From the NCBI RefSeq assembly GCF_016518545.1, contig NZ_JACVTO010000030.1, forward strand, positions 1-40,689: a DNA stretch of 40,689 bases, written 5' to 3'. A program made the position numbers and the translations under genes. The stretch's first letter is position 1; the number at the start of each line of letters is the position of its first letter. The notes under the pieces are model-generated. The model was not told where the DNA came from. It did not search any database and was given only the letters and a program-made list of their open reading frames with translations. Positions 34,020 to 40,689 of the stretch are shown piece after piece. This DNA comes from Pseudomonas sp. S30. Lineage in GTDB: Bacteria > Pseudomonadota > Gammaproteobacteria > Pseudomonadales > Pseudomonadaceae.

Positions 34020-34645
34020 GCGTCGACCAGAAACGGTGAAGGATCGCCGCAGCCTTCACGGATCAGCTGCGGCTCGGCGCCGGACAGGTCGATGATGGTC
34101 GAGGCCTTGAGGTCGCCGAAGCCGCCATCGATGACCAGGTCGACGTGGTGCTCCAGGCGCTCGCGAATCTCGTAGGGATCGGTCATCGGCTCGTCATCGC
34201 CCGGCAGGATCAGGCTGACGCTCATCAGCGGCTCGCCCAGCTCGGCCAGCAAGGCCAGGGTGATGGCATGGTCCGGCACACGCAGGCCGATGGTCCGGCG
34301 CTTCTCGTGCAGCAGCAGGCGCGGGACTTCGCGGGTGCCGTTGAGAATGAAGGTGTAGGGGCCGGGTACGTGGGCCTTGAGCAGGCGGAAGGTGCCGGTA
34401 TCGACCTTCGCGTACAGCCCCAGTTGCGACATGTCGCAGCACATCAGGGTGAAGTTGTGGGTCTTGTCCAGCCCGCGCAGGCGGCGCACCCGCTCGATCG
34501 CCGACTTGTCGCCGATCTGGCAGCCCAGGGCATAGGCCGAGTCGGTGGGATAGACCACCACCCCGCCCTTGCGGATGATTTCCACGGCCTGGCGAATCAG
34601 TCGCGGCTGCGGATTCTCCGGATGGATCTGGAAGAATTGGCTCAC
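34016..34645 (-). CDS. L-threonylcarbamoyladenylate synthase family protein (TsaC/YciO type)
   Basis: Proteins of this family make threonylcarbamoyl-AMP for tRNA t6A modification (TsaC/Sua5) or are YciO paralogues whose role is less clear. The 209-residue product has GGVVVYPTDSAYALGCQIGD, the family nucleotide-binding start, and IGLRVPDHAITLALL. The likely start is GTG at 34643-34645 (MSQFFQIHPENPQPRLI) with AGGA 7-8 nt upstream; an ATG 12 codons earlier would overlap the upstream gene. The sequence looks closer to YciO than to the short TsaC. It lies 13 nt after the PHP nuclease gene and overlaps scpA by 4 nt. Confidence 0.88.
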   Translation of the reverse strand: MSQFFQIHPENPQPRLIRQAVEIIRKGGVVVYPTDSAYALGCQIGDKSAIERVRRLRGLDKTHNFTLMCCDMSQLGLYAKVDTGTFRLLKAHVPGPYTFILNGTREVPRLLLHEKRRTIGLRVPDHAITLALLAELGEPLMSVSLILPGDDEPMTDPYEIRERLEHHVDLVIDGGFGDLKASTIIDLSGAEPQLIREGCGDPSPFLVDA

Positions 34646-34658
34646 TAGGTCGTCCTGT

Positions 34659-35519
34659 TCATGTCGGCAGAGGCTGTTCATGGTGGAATCGTCGCCACAG
34701 CGGTGGCAGATCCTCGGGCAGTGGCCGATAGGCACCGATCTCGCCCCAGGTGCCGGGGCCGTGAAAATCACTGCCAGCGCTTGCCAGCAGGCCGAACTCG
34801 CGGGTGAGGATGGACATCGTCCCCACTTGCTCGGGCGGCATCATCCCATTGACCACTTCCAGTGCCTGCCCACCTGCTTGAATATAGTCGGCGATCAGGC
34901 GCCTGCGCTTGCTGCGGGTGAGTTCGTAGTGCATGGGATGAGCCAGGCTCACCCAGGCATTGGACTGGCGCAGCGTAGCGACAGTTTCCTCCAGGCTCGG
35001 CCAATGCAGCTTGACGTCGCCCAGCTTGCCCGCGCCCAGCCACTTGCGGAAGGCCTCGCCGCGGTCTTTGACATGACCTGCGCGTACCAGGAACTCGGCG
35101 AAATGCGGCCGTGCCGGCGCATTCTGGCTATCGCCCAGTTCCTGCTGAACGGCCCTGGCTCCCTCCAGCGCACCGGCCATGCCCTTGCCGGCCAGGCGCC
35201 GGGCGATGTCCTCGGCGCGTAGCCAGCGACCGCGGTGCAACTGCTCGATGGCGTGCAGCAAGGGTGGGGCATCCAGGGGAAAATCGTAGCCCAGCACGTG
35301 AATGGTCGCCCCACCCCAGGTGCAGGACAGCTCGACCCCGCTGATCCACTGCAGGCCCCGCTCCAGGCAGGCCGCGCGCGCTTCGGGCAGCCCTTCGAGG
35401 GTGTCGTGGTCGGTCAGCGCCAGCGTGCGCACCCCGTGTTCATGGGCGCGGGCGACCAGCACCGCAGGCGCCAGGGCACCGTCGGAAGCCGTGCTGTGGC
35501 AGTGAAGATCAACATTCAT
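34659..35519 (-). CDS. rnm: PHP-domain phosphoesterase (RNase AM / YciV type)
   Basis: The E. coli homologue removes 5' nucleotides from small RNAs and rRNA precursors and also hydrolyses 3',5'-nucleoside bisphosphates. The 286 residues hold the PHP metal motifs: DLHCHSTASDG (H6, H8, D13), LTDHDT (D37, H38), a central GVELSC, SLAHPMHYEL and the late SDFHGPG. The gene is first of rnm-yciO-scpA-scpB on the minus strand and is divergent from yciB with only 67 bp between. That gap carries a -10-like TATTAT (35552-35557) that could serve yciB. Confidence 0.92.
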   Translation of the reverse strand: MNVDLHCHSTASDGALAPAVLVARAHEHGVRTLALTDHDTLEGLPEARAACLERGLQWISGVELSCTWGGATIHVLGYDFPLDAPPLLHAIEQLHRGRWLRAEDIARRLAGKGMAGALEGARAVQQELGDSQNAPARPHFAEFLVRAGHVKDRGEAFRKWLGAGKLGDVKLHWPSLEETVATLRQSNAWVSLAHPMHYELTRSKRRRLIADYIQAGGQALEVVNGMMPPEQVGTMSILTREFGLLASAGSDFHGPGTWGEIGAYRPLPEDLPPLWRRFHHEQPLPT

Positions 35520-35586
35520 GGAGGAGCGCTTTCGCCGGAATCGATGTTTGTTATTATGCCGTCACATCCCGCTTCTGGCTGCCATT

Positions 35587-36183
35587 GTGAAACAATTCAT
35601 CGATTTCATCCCGCTGCTGCTGTTCTTCGTCGTGTACAAGATGGACCCGCGCCCGCTGGAGGTCGCCGGCCACAGCTTCGAATTCGGCGGTATCTACAGC
35701 GCTACGGCGATGCTCATCGTCAGCTCGGTGGTAGTCTATGGTGCGGTATTCCTGCGCCAGCGCAAGCTGGAGAAAAGCCAGTGGCTGACCCTGGTGGCTT
35801 GCCTGGTGTTCGGTGGCCTGACCCTGGCGTTCCACAGCGAAACCTTCCTCAAATGGAAGGCGCCGGTGGTCAACTGGCTGTTCGCCCTCGCCTTCGCCGG
35901 CAGTCACTTCATCGGCGACCGGGTGCTGATCAAGCGCATCATGGGCCATGCGGTGAACTTGCCAGATGCCATCTGGACCCGCCTGAACCTGGCCTGGATC
36001 GCGTTCTTCCTGGTGTGCGGCGCCGCCAACCTGTTCGTCGCCTTCACCTTCCAGGACTTCTGGGTCGACTTCAAGGTGTTCGGCAGCCTAGGCATGACCG
36101 TGGTGTTCCTCATCGCCCAAGGCGTCTACCTGTCGCGTCACCTGCACGACGCCGACGCTTCCCCTTCCAAACCCAAGGACTGA
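35587..36183 (+). CDS. yciB: YciB/IspZ-type inner-membrane septation protein
   Basis: YciB proteins are polytopic membrane proteins linked to cell division and envelope integrity. The 198 residues begin MKQFIDFIPLLLFFVVYKMDPR and show about five hydrophobic helices with the conserved stretches LTLAFHSETFLKWKAPVVNW and FAGSHFIGDRVLIKRIMG. The start is GTG at 35587-35589, chosen because it gives the family N-terminus; there is no strong ribosome site. yciI follows one base after the stop codon, so the two form an operon. Confidence 0.94.
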   Translation: MKQFIDFIPLLLFFVVYKMDPRPLEVAGHSFEFGGIYSATAMLIVSSVVVYGAVFLRQRKLEKSQWLTLVACLVFGGLTLAFHSETFLKWKAPVVNWLFALAFAGSHFIGDRVLIKRIMGHAVNLPDAIWTRLNLAWIAFFLVCGAANLFVAFTFQDFWVDFKVFGSLGMTVVFLIAQGVYLSRHLHDADASPSKPKD

Positions 36184-36184
36184 C

Positions 36185-36484
36185 ATGCTCTACGCCATCA
36201 TCGCCAGCGACGTCGAAAACTCCCTGGAAAAGCGCCTCGCCGCTCGCCCCGCCCATGTCGAGCGCCTGCAGCAGCTCAAGGCCCAGGGACGCGTGGTGCT
36301 GGCCGGCCCGCACCCGGCCATCGACAGCGACGACCCCGGCGCTGCCGGTTTCAGCGGTAGCCTCATCGTCGCCGAGTTCGACTCGCTGGCGGCCGCCCAG
36401 TCGTGGGCGCAGGCCGACCCTTACGTCGCCGCTGGCGTCTACGGCCAGGTGGTGGTCAAGCCGTTCAAGCAGACCATGCCCTGA
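36185..36484 (+). CDS. yciI: YciI-family protein
   Basis: The 99-residue protein has a ferredoxin-like alpha/beta fold typical of YCII domains, with the conserved histidine in ARPAHVERLQQLKAQGRV and the aspartate in WAQADPYVAAGVY. Family members are small dimeric proteins, some with possible hydrolase activity, but the physiological role is not established. It starts 1 nt after the yciB stop codon. Confidence 0.92.
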   Translation: MLYAIIASDVENSLEKRLAARPAHVERLQQLKAQGRVVLAGPHPAIDSDDPGAAGFSGSLIVAEFDSLAAAQSWAQADPYVAAGVYGQVVVKPFKQTMP

Positions 36485-36496
36485 ATGCCCTGCATC

Positions 36497-36523
36497 CTGT
36501 CCGGGCATGACGTGGCCGGACAG
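36497..36523 (+). terminator. Hairpin downstream of yciI
   Basis: ctgtccgg (36497-36504) and ccggacag (36516-36523) form a perfect 8-bp stem with an 11-nt loop, 13 nt past the yciI stop. No U tract follows. It is a probable 3'-end structure of yciB-yciI. Confidence 0.45.
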
Positions 36524-36598
36524 CCCCCTGCAGATCCATTCATCTATCACCCGCGACTGCCGACAACCTTCTGAATCGCACCCGAATCAGGAGTCTCC

Positions 36599-36976
36599 AT
36601 GCGTAAAGGTCCGCTGTCGCGACTGTTGTGCTGCTTGTCGATCATCTGCTCGGCGGCCCTGGCCGACCCCACGCCGGTCTCGCCGCAAGCCGTCGGTATC
36701 GAAGAACTGCAGCGGCGCCTTCAAGCCAGCGAGCAACAACGCGCGGCCTTGCTCCGGCAACTGCAGGAGGCTGGCACGACGCAAGTGGAGCCCCTGCGCC
36801 TGGACAACCGGCGCCTGCAAGCCGCCCTGGACAAGCAGCAGGCTGGCGGGGCACTGGATCTACTCAGCGAGCAGCAGCGGTGGTTCGTGATCGGCGCAGG
36901 CGTTGCACTGTTATCGGCGGTGTGCGGTATCTTAGCCAGTGGCGGACACAGAAGACGCCGGCAATGGTTGAATTGA
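36599..36976 (+). CDS. Small membrane-anchored coiled-coil protein, unknown function
   Basis: The 125 residues start with a hydrophobic, signal-like segment (about 6-22, LSRLLCCLSIICSAALA) with cleavage possible after ALA. A charged coiled coil follows (about 33-85, EELQRRLQASEQQRAALLRQ). A membrane helix at about 94-113 (WFVIGAGVALLSAVCGILAS) ends in a basic tail GGHRRRRQW. This suggests a periplasmic coiled coil anchored by a C-terminal helix. I do not recognise a functional family; the label IF-2 sometimes used for such proteins has no basis. The stop lies 7 nt before the response-regulator gene, so the two are co-transcribed. Confidence 0.82.
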   Translation: MRKGPLSRLLCCLSIICSAALADPTPVSPQAVGIEELQRRLQASEQQRAALLRQLQEAGTTQVEPLRLDNRRLQAALDKQQAGGALDLLSEQQRWFVIGAGVALLSAVCGILASGGHRRRRQWLN

Positions 36977-36983
36977 GTGAGTC

Positions 36984-37661
36984 ATGAGCGAGTTGTTACT
37001 GATTGATGATGACCAGGAGTTGTGCGAGCTGCTCGGCAGTTGGCTGACTCAGGAAGGCTTTACGGTACGCGCCTGCCACGACGGCGAAAGCGCGCGCCAG
37101 GCCCTGGCCGACCAGGCCCCGGCCGCCGTGGTGCTGGACGTCATGCTGCCCGATGGCAGCGGGCTGGAACTGCTCAAGCAGCTGCGCAGCGAACATGCCG
37201 AGTTGCCGGTGCTGATGCTCTCGGCGCGCGGCGAGCCCCTGGACCGGATCCTGGGCCTGGAGCTGGGCGCCGACGACTACCTCGCCAAGCCCTGCGATCC
37301 ACGCGAGCTGACTGCGCGCCTGCGCGCCGTGTTGCGGCGCAGCCACCCAGCCGCGCCCAGCACCCAGCTCGAGATCGGTGACCTGGTGTTCAGCCCGATA
37401 CGCGGCGTGGTGAGTATCGATCAGCGCGAGATGAGCCTGACGCTCTCCGAGAGCCGCATCCTCGAAGCCCTGTTGCGCCAGCCCGGCGAGCCCCTGGACA
37501 AGCAGGCCCTGGCGCAGATCGGGCTGGGCCGCAAGCTGACCCTGTACGATCGCAGCCTGGACATGCACGTGAGCAACCTGCGCAAGAAGATCGGTCCGCA
37601 TGCCGACGGCCGCCCCCGCATCGTCGCGCTGCGCAGCCGCGGCTACTACTACTGCCTGTAG
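36984..37661 (+). CDS. OmpR/PhoB-type response regulator without adjacent kinase
   Basis: The 225-residue regulator has a receiver domain (1-115) with the acidic pocket LLIDDDQE, phospho-acceptor D52 in VVLDVMLPDG, the switch serine in LMLSARGE and lysine in DDYLAKPCDP. The winged-helix output domain is at about 130-225 (LTLSESRILEALLRQPGEPL, YDRSLDMHVSNLRKKIG, ALRSRGYYYCL). It follows the small membrane protein gene by 7 nt. No histidine kinase gene is next to it: downstream is a convergent TauE/SafE gene. Target genes are unknown; autoregulation is possible. Confidence 0.92.
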   Translation: MSELLLIDDDQELCELLGSWLTQEGFTVRACHDGESARQALADQAPAAVVLDVMLPDGSGLELLKQLRSEHAELPVLMLSARGEPLDRILGLELGADDYLAKPCDPRELTARLRAVLRRSHPAAPSTQLEIGDLVFSPIRGVVSIDQREMSLTLSESRILEALLRQPGEPLDKQALAQIGLGRKLTLYDRSLDMHVSNLRKKIGPHADGRPRIVALRSRGYYYCL

Positions 37662-37713
37662 GCGCTCGCCGACGAGGGCCAGGCAGATCGCAGCCGGGCC
37701 GGGTGCGAAAAGC

Positions 37714-38463
37714 CTAGAGTTCCAGGCCGAGCATCAGCGCACAGACGATCAGAAACACGCAAAACAGCGTGCGCAGCACCTTTTCGGGCAGCGCATGGGC
37801 CAGCTTCACCCCCCAACTGATGCTGAGCAGGCCACCGATCGCCAGCGCCAGCCCCATGTGCCAGTCGACACTGTCATGCACGCCATAGGTGATCAAGGTC
37901 ACCAGCGTGCTGGGAGCGGCCAGAGCCAGCGATAACCCTTGGGCCACCACTTGCGAAGCACCGAACACGCTGGTCAGCACCGGGGTGGCTACTACCGCGC
38001 CACCTACGCCGAACAAGCCACCCATGCTGCCGGCGAAGCAGCCCAGCACACCGAGCCAGGGCCAGGGATAGCGCAACTGGTTGCTCGGCGGCGTGACCTT
38101 CATGAACATGCGCGCCACGTTCCACAGGGCGAGTACCACCAGAAACCCCACGAAACCCAGGCGCATGGCGCGGGCGTCGAGTCCCACCGCCCACATCGAG
38201 CCCAGCCAGGCGAACAGCAAGCTGCACAGTGCCAACGGCAGTGCCTGCCGCACTTCGATCCGGTTGCGCTGGTGATAGCGCCACAGAGCCAACAGCACAT
38301 TGGGCACGACCATCACCAACGCCGTGCCTTGGGCCAGTTGCTGATCGAGCCCGAACAGCACGCCGAGCGCCGGAATGGCGATCAGCCCGCCGCCAATGCC
38401 GAACAGACCGCCCATGGTCCCCAGCACCGCGCCCAATACCCCATACATCAACCACTCGATCAT
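37714..38463 (-). CDS. TauE/SafE-family membrane permease
   Basis: The 249-residue protein is an internal-repeat transporter of the TauE/SafE (DUF81) family, often exporters or importers of sulfite, sulfoacetate or other organosulfur or carboxylic acids. The two repeat motifs are visible: GTMGGLFGIGGGLIAIP near the N-terminus and GSMGGLFGVGGAVVATP in the middle, with about eight hydrophobic helices. The ATG at 38461-38463 was preferred (GGGG ribosome-like site, conserved MIEWLMYG start). A LysR gene is divergent, 115 bp away, and may control it. Substrate unknown. Confidence 0.9.
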   Translation of the reverse strand: MIEWLMYGVLGAVLGTMGGLFGIGGGLIAIPALGVLFGLDQQLAQGTALVMVVPNVLLALWRYHQRNRIEVRQALPLALCSLLFAWLGSMWAVGLDARAMRLGFVGFLVVLALWNVARMFMKVTPPSNQLRYPWPWLGVLGCFAGSMGGLFGVGGAVVATPVLTSVFGASQVVAQGLSLALAAPSTLVTLITYGVHDSVDWHMGLALAIGGLLSISWGVKLAHALPEKVLRTLFCVFLIVCALMLGLEL

Positions 38464-38527
38464 CAGATCCCCACTCGCCCCGACATTGGATAGGCGGATG
38501 CTACGCAGTTGCGCCTGGCGGGGAAAC

Positions 38528-38553
38528 GCACAGCAACGCACAATGGCTGTGCG
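38528..38553. promoter_or_regulatory. Overlapping inverted repeats between TauE/SafE and LysR genes
   Basis: GCACAGC (38528-38534) pairs with GCTGTGC (38546-38552), and CGCACA (38537-38542) pairs with TGTGCG (38548-38553), in the 115-bp divergent region, 25 nt before the LysR ATG. This is the expected location and form of a LysR autoregulatory site. Confidence 0.45.
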
Positions 38554-38578
38554 ATTCACGCATAGCCAGGTGATCATC

Positions 38579-39535
38579 ATGAATCCGGATATTCTCACCG
38601 AGCAACTGAGCCTGTTCCTCGACGTGCTGCACAGCGGCAGTTTTTCCGCCACTGCGCGGCGCTATCCGCTGACTCCGTCGGCAGTCGCCCGGCGTATCGA
38701 CAACCTGGAGGGTGCCGTAGGCAGCCGCCTGTTCGTTCGCAGCACCCACGCCGTGCGCCCCACGCCCGCAGGCAATGCCTTTGCCGAACGGGCCCGGCGA
38801 ATCGTCGAGGAGCTGCGCCTGGCGCGCGCCGAGGCGGTTTCGCTGAGCAGCGCCCCGGAGGGTGTGATCCGCATGGATGCGCCGGCGGCCTTCGGTCGAC
38901 GACACCTGGCCCCTGCCATCACCGATTTTCTGGTCGCCTACCCGGGACTGGACGTGCAATTGCGCCTGATCGACAGCTTCGTCGACCTGCAAGGCAGCCA
39001 TCTGGGTGAGGTGGACCTGGTACTGCGCGCCGGCCCCCTGGCCGACACCCGCCTGGTGGCCACGCCGTTGGCTGGCATGGTGCGCATCGCCTGCGCCAGC
39101 CCGGCGTATCTGGCCAACCGCGGAGTGCCCGGCTGCCCCAGCGAGCTGCCACAGCACGACGGCCTGGACTGGGATGGCCTGGCGCCGCCGTTCGCCTGGC
39201 GATTCAGGGTGGATGGGCAGCTACGCCTGTATCGGCCATCGCGTCTGCGCATGACCGCCAACAACGCCGAAGCGCTGGTGTTCGGCGCACTGTCCGGCCT
39301 GGGAATCGCCCATCTGCCCACGTGGCTGGTCAGCGACTACCTGCTGCGCGGCGAACTCATACCCCTTTTCTGCGAAAACGGCCTGCCGGAGGTCGAAACC
39401 ACCGGCATCTACGCACTGCGTCTCGAACATGAAACGAACTCTCGCAGCCGCTTGCTGCTCGAATTCCTCAAGAGCCGCTTCAGCCCGATCCCCCCCTGGG
39501 ACCTGGCTCTGCGCAGTGGACTGCGCAGTCGATGA
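38579..39535 (+). CDS. LysR-family transcriptional regulator
   Basis: The 318 residues have an N-terminal HTH (SLFLDVLHSGSFSATARRYP to SAVARRIDNLEGAVGSRLFV) and an effector domain from about 95, ending in a variable tail. The pattern VRSTHAVRPTPAGNAFAERA and LVLRAGPLADTRLVATPLA fits the large CrgA-like branch. The ATG at 38579-38581 has AGGTGATC just upstream. It is divergent from the TauE/SafE permease gene, the likely target, and 54 nt before ohrR on the same strand. The effector is unknown. Confidence 0.9.
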   Translation: MNPDILTEQLSLFLDVLHSGSFSATARRYPLTPSAVARRIDNLEGAVGSRLFVRSTHAVRPTPAGNAFAERARRIVEELRLARAEAVSLSSAPEGVIRMDAPAAFGRRHLAPAITDFLVAYPGLDVQLRLIDSFVDLQGSHLGEVDLVLRAGPLADTRLVATPLAGMVRIACASPAYLANRGVPGCPSELPQHDGLDWDGLAPPFAWRFRVDGQLRLYRPSRLRMTANNAEALVFGALSGLGIAHLPTWLVSDYLLRGELIPLFCENGLPEVETTGIYALRLEHETNSRSRLLLEFLKSRFSPIPPWDLALRSGLRSR

Positions 39536-39589
39536 GTGCACTAACGATCAGCGTGCTAGATTCCTAACCGAACTCTTTCAAGGACCTGC

Positions 39590-40045
39590 ATGAACGCCGA
39601 CACCAAAGCCCCTAGCGAAGCGCTGCTGCTGGACAGCCAGGTCTGCTTCGCATTGCACTCCACCTCGTTGCTGATGACCAAGGTGTACAAACCCTTGTTG
39701 CAGGCCCTGGGGCTGACCTACCCGCAGTACCTGGCCATGTTGGTACTGTGGGAACAGGATCGCCTGACCGTGGGCGAGATCAGCCAGCGCCTTCTGACCG
39801 ACCCGGGCTCGCTGACGCCCCTGCTCAAGCGCCTTGAAAGCGAAGGCCTGCTCAACCGTACCCGAAGCCGCGAAGATGAGCGCGTCGTGCTGGTGGAACT
39901 GACGGAAAAGGGCAAGGCCCTGCGCGACGAGGCGCAGAAGGTGCCCCACTGCATCCTCGAGGCGTCGGGACGCACAGTCGAGCGTCTGAGGAAGCTGCAG
40001 GCTGAGCTGCTCGACCTGCGCGAAAGCCTGCAAAAGAACCTGTGA
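39590..40045 (+). CDS. ohrR: OhrR, organic peroxide-sensing MarR-family repressor
   Basis: OhrR represses ohr and releases DNA when its reactive N-terminal cysteine is oxidised by organic hydroperoxides. The 151 residues carry C19 in SQVCFALHSTSLLMTKVYKP, the tyrosine pair in LTYPQYLAMLVLWE that activates it, and a second cysteine C121 that would make it a two-Cys type. The winged HTH is LTVGEISQRLLTDPGSLTPL with wing RSREDERVVLVELT. AAGGA precedes the ATG. ohr follows 122 nt downstream with a palindromic operator between. Confidence 0.94.
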   Translation: MNADTKAPSEALLLDSQVCFALHSTSLLMTKVYKPLLQALGLTYPQYLAMLVLWEQDRLTVGEISQRLLTDPGSLTPLLKRLESEGLLNRTRSREDERVVLVELTEKGKALRDEAQKVPHCILEASGRTVERLRKLQAELLDLRESLQKNL

Positions 40046-40079
40046 GCCATCATCGGCATCGTCGAGACACGACGGACGG

Positions 40080-40120
40080 TCGAAAACTATATTGCGCGCA
40101 ATATAATTGCGCGCTAAATT
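40080..40120 (+). promoter_or_regulatory. ohr promoter with OhrR-type operator
   Basis: A perfect 18-bp palindrome TATATTGCGCGCAATATA (40088-40105) overlaps a consensus -10 TATAAT (40102-40107) that has a -35-like TCGAAA (40080-40085) 16 bp upstream. A second imperfect copy of the same core, AATTGCGCGCTAAATT (40105-40120), follows with its centre 15 bp further. This placement fits repression by OhrR binding over the promoter. The operator assignment is inferred from gene context. Confidence 0.8.
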
Positions 40121-40167
40121 GAATTCCACCTTATCCGCGCCCAGGCGCAACCCTCGCGAGGCTCCAC

Positions 40168-40596
40168 ATGCACAAGGTCACTCCGCTCTATGTCGCAGAA
40201 GCCACCTCCACCGGTGGTCGTGATGGCAAGTCGCTTTCCAGCGACGGCAAGCTCGACGTCAAGCTCAGCACGCCGAAGGAACTCGGCGGCGCGGGTGGCG
40301 AAGGCACCAACCCCGAGCAGATGTTCGCCGCCGGCTACTCGGCGTGCTTCATCGGTGCTCTGAAATTCGTCGCTGGTCAGCAAAAGCAAACCCTGCCTGC
40401 CGACACTGCCATCACTGCCAAGGTCGGTATCGGTCAGATTCCAGGCGGGTTCGGCCTGGACATCGACCTGCACGTCGCGTTGCCGGGCCTGAGCGAAGCC
40501 GATGCCAATGCGCTGGTGGAAAAAGCGCATCAGGTGTGCCCATACTCGAATGCCACCCGCGGCAACGTCGATGTGCGCTTGCACGTGACCGTCTGA
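40168..40596 (+). CDS. ohr: Organic hydroperoxide resistance protein Ohr
   Basis: Ohr is a dimeric thiol peroxidase that reduces organic and lipid hydroperoxides and peroxynitrite, using lipoylated proteins as reductant. The 142 residues have the catalytic cysteines C60 (AAGYSACFIGALKFV) and C124 (KAHQVCPYSNATRGN) and the usual N-terminus VTPLYVAEATSTGGRDG with the active-site arginine R18. GAGG lies 6-7 nt before the ATG. Its promoter carries the palindromic operator at 40088-40120. A short GAGCC/GGCTC hairpin overlaps the stop codon (40595-40609). Confidence 0.97.
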   Translation: MHKVTPLYVAEATSTGGRDGKSLSSDGKLDVKLSTPKELGGAGGEGTNPEQMFAAGYSACFIGALKFVAGQQKQTLPADTAITAKVGIGQIPGGFGLDIDLHVALPGLSEADANALVEKAHQVCPYSNATRGNVDVRLHVTV

Positions 40597-40619
40597 GCCG
40601 GTTCGGCTCTGCCAGATGC

Positions 40620-40689
40620 AAAAAAACCCGGCCAAGGCCTAATGCTGTTCACTTAAGCGGAGCAGCCTTACGATCCACCGGATACCGGG
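40620..40689. other. Half terminator followed by possible mobile-element edge
   Basis: AAAAAAACCCGGCC (40620-40633) looks like one arm of a bidirectional terminator, but the matching GGCCGGGTTTTTT arm is absent. Instead the sequence changes after about 40639 into GCTGTTCACTTAAGCGGAGC and continues to the window edge. I suspect the end of an insertion sequence inserted into the terminator, but only about 50 nt are visible and no transposase can be seen. Confidence 0.3.

Overview
The window is chromosomal DNA of a fluorescent Pseudomonas, most likely of the P. putida group. The basis is high GC, dense short-spaced operons, and a succession of genes that I recognise as Pseudomonas core genome: tRNA-Arg/tRNA-Ser/rsmA/lysC/alaS, the arginine succinyltransferase operon, aotJQMP-argR, acsA, phhR/phhAB, aroP, scpAB-rluB. 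The assignment comes from remembered protein sequences and gene order, not from a search. No phage, plasmid, CRISPR array, rRNA or complete insertion sequence is visible. Both ends look like repeat boundaries: the left end cuts a tRNA-Arg gene, and the right end runs from half of a terminator into unrelated-looking DNA.

Layout. (1) 1-4.7 kb, minus strand: tRNA-Arg (partial), tRNA-Ser(GCU), rsmA (CsrA-type RNA-binding regulator), lysC (aspartokinase, with a likely internal start for a beta subunit) and alaS. (2) 4.9-12.7 kb, minus strand: the arginine succinyltransferase (AST) catabolic operon astC-aruF-aruG-astD-astB-orf-astE; the small orf encodes a His/Cys-tailed protein. (3) 12.9-17.2 kb, minus strand: the arginine/ornithine ABC transporter aotJ-aotQ-aotM-aotP and argR, the AraC-type arginine regulator. 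Matching ArgR-like sites sit at the same distance from -10-like boxes in front of astC and aotJ. (4) 17.5-19.5 kb: acsA (acetyl-CoA synthetase), then a small secreted DUF2790-type protein. (5) 20.2-23.2 kb: phhR divergent from phhA-phhB (phenylalanine to tyrosine), with PhhR/TyrR boxes between them. (6) 23.4-30.5 kb: a 42-residue peptide gene, an MFS transporter, a large FAD/Fe-S dehydrogenase (YdiJ type) with a divergent LysR regulator, and an aromatic amino acid permease. (7) 31-36.5 kb: rluB, scpB, scpA, a TsaC/YciO protein and a PHP-domain nuclease on the minus strand, divergent from yciB-yciI. (8) 36.6-40.6 kb: a small membrane coiled-coil protein coupled to an OmpR-type response regulator with no adjacent kinase, a TauE/SafE permease divergent from a LysR regulator, and the peroxide module ohrR-ohr.

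How it works together. Arginine is imported by AotJQMP and degraded to glutamate and succinate by AstC/AruFG/AstD/AstB/AstE; ArgR, the last gene of the transporter operon, probably controls both operons. PhhR likely switches on phhAB, and a further PhhR-like box lies far upstream of the aromatic permease gene. OhrR likely represses ohr through a perfect palindrome overlapping a TATAAT box.

I did not find a convincing previously undescribed multi-gene defence or mobile system. The least explained items are the His/Cys-tailed protein inside the ast operon, the membrane protein/orphan response-regulator pair, the PhhR-like box in the 680-bp gap before aroP, the structured inverted repeats around the 42-residue peptide gene, and the right-hand boundary.
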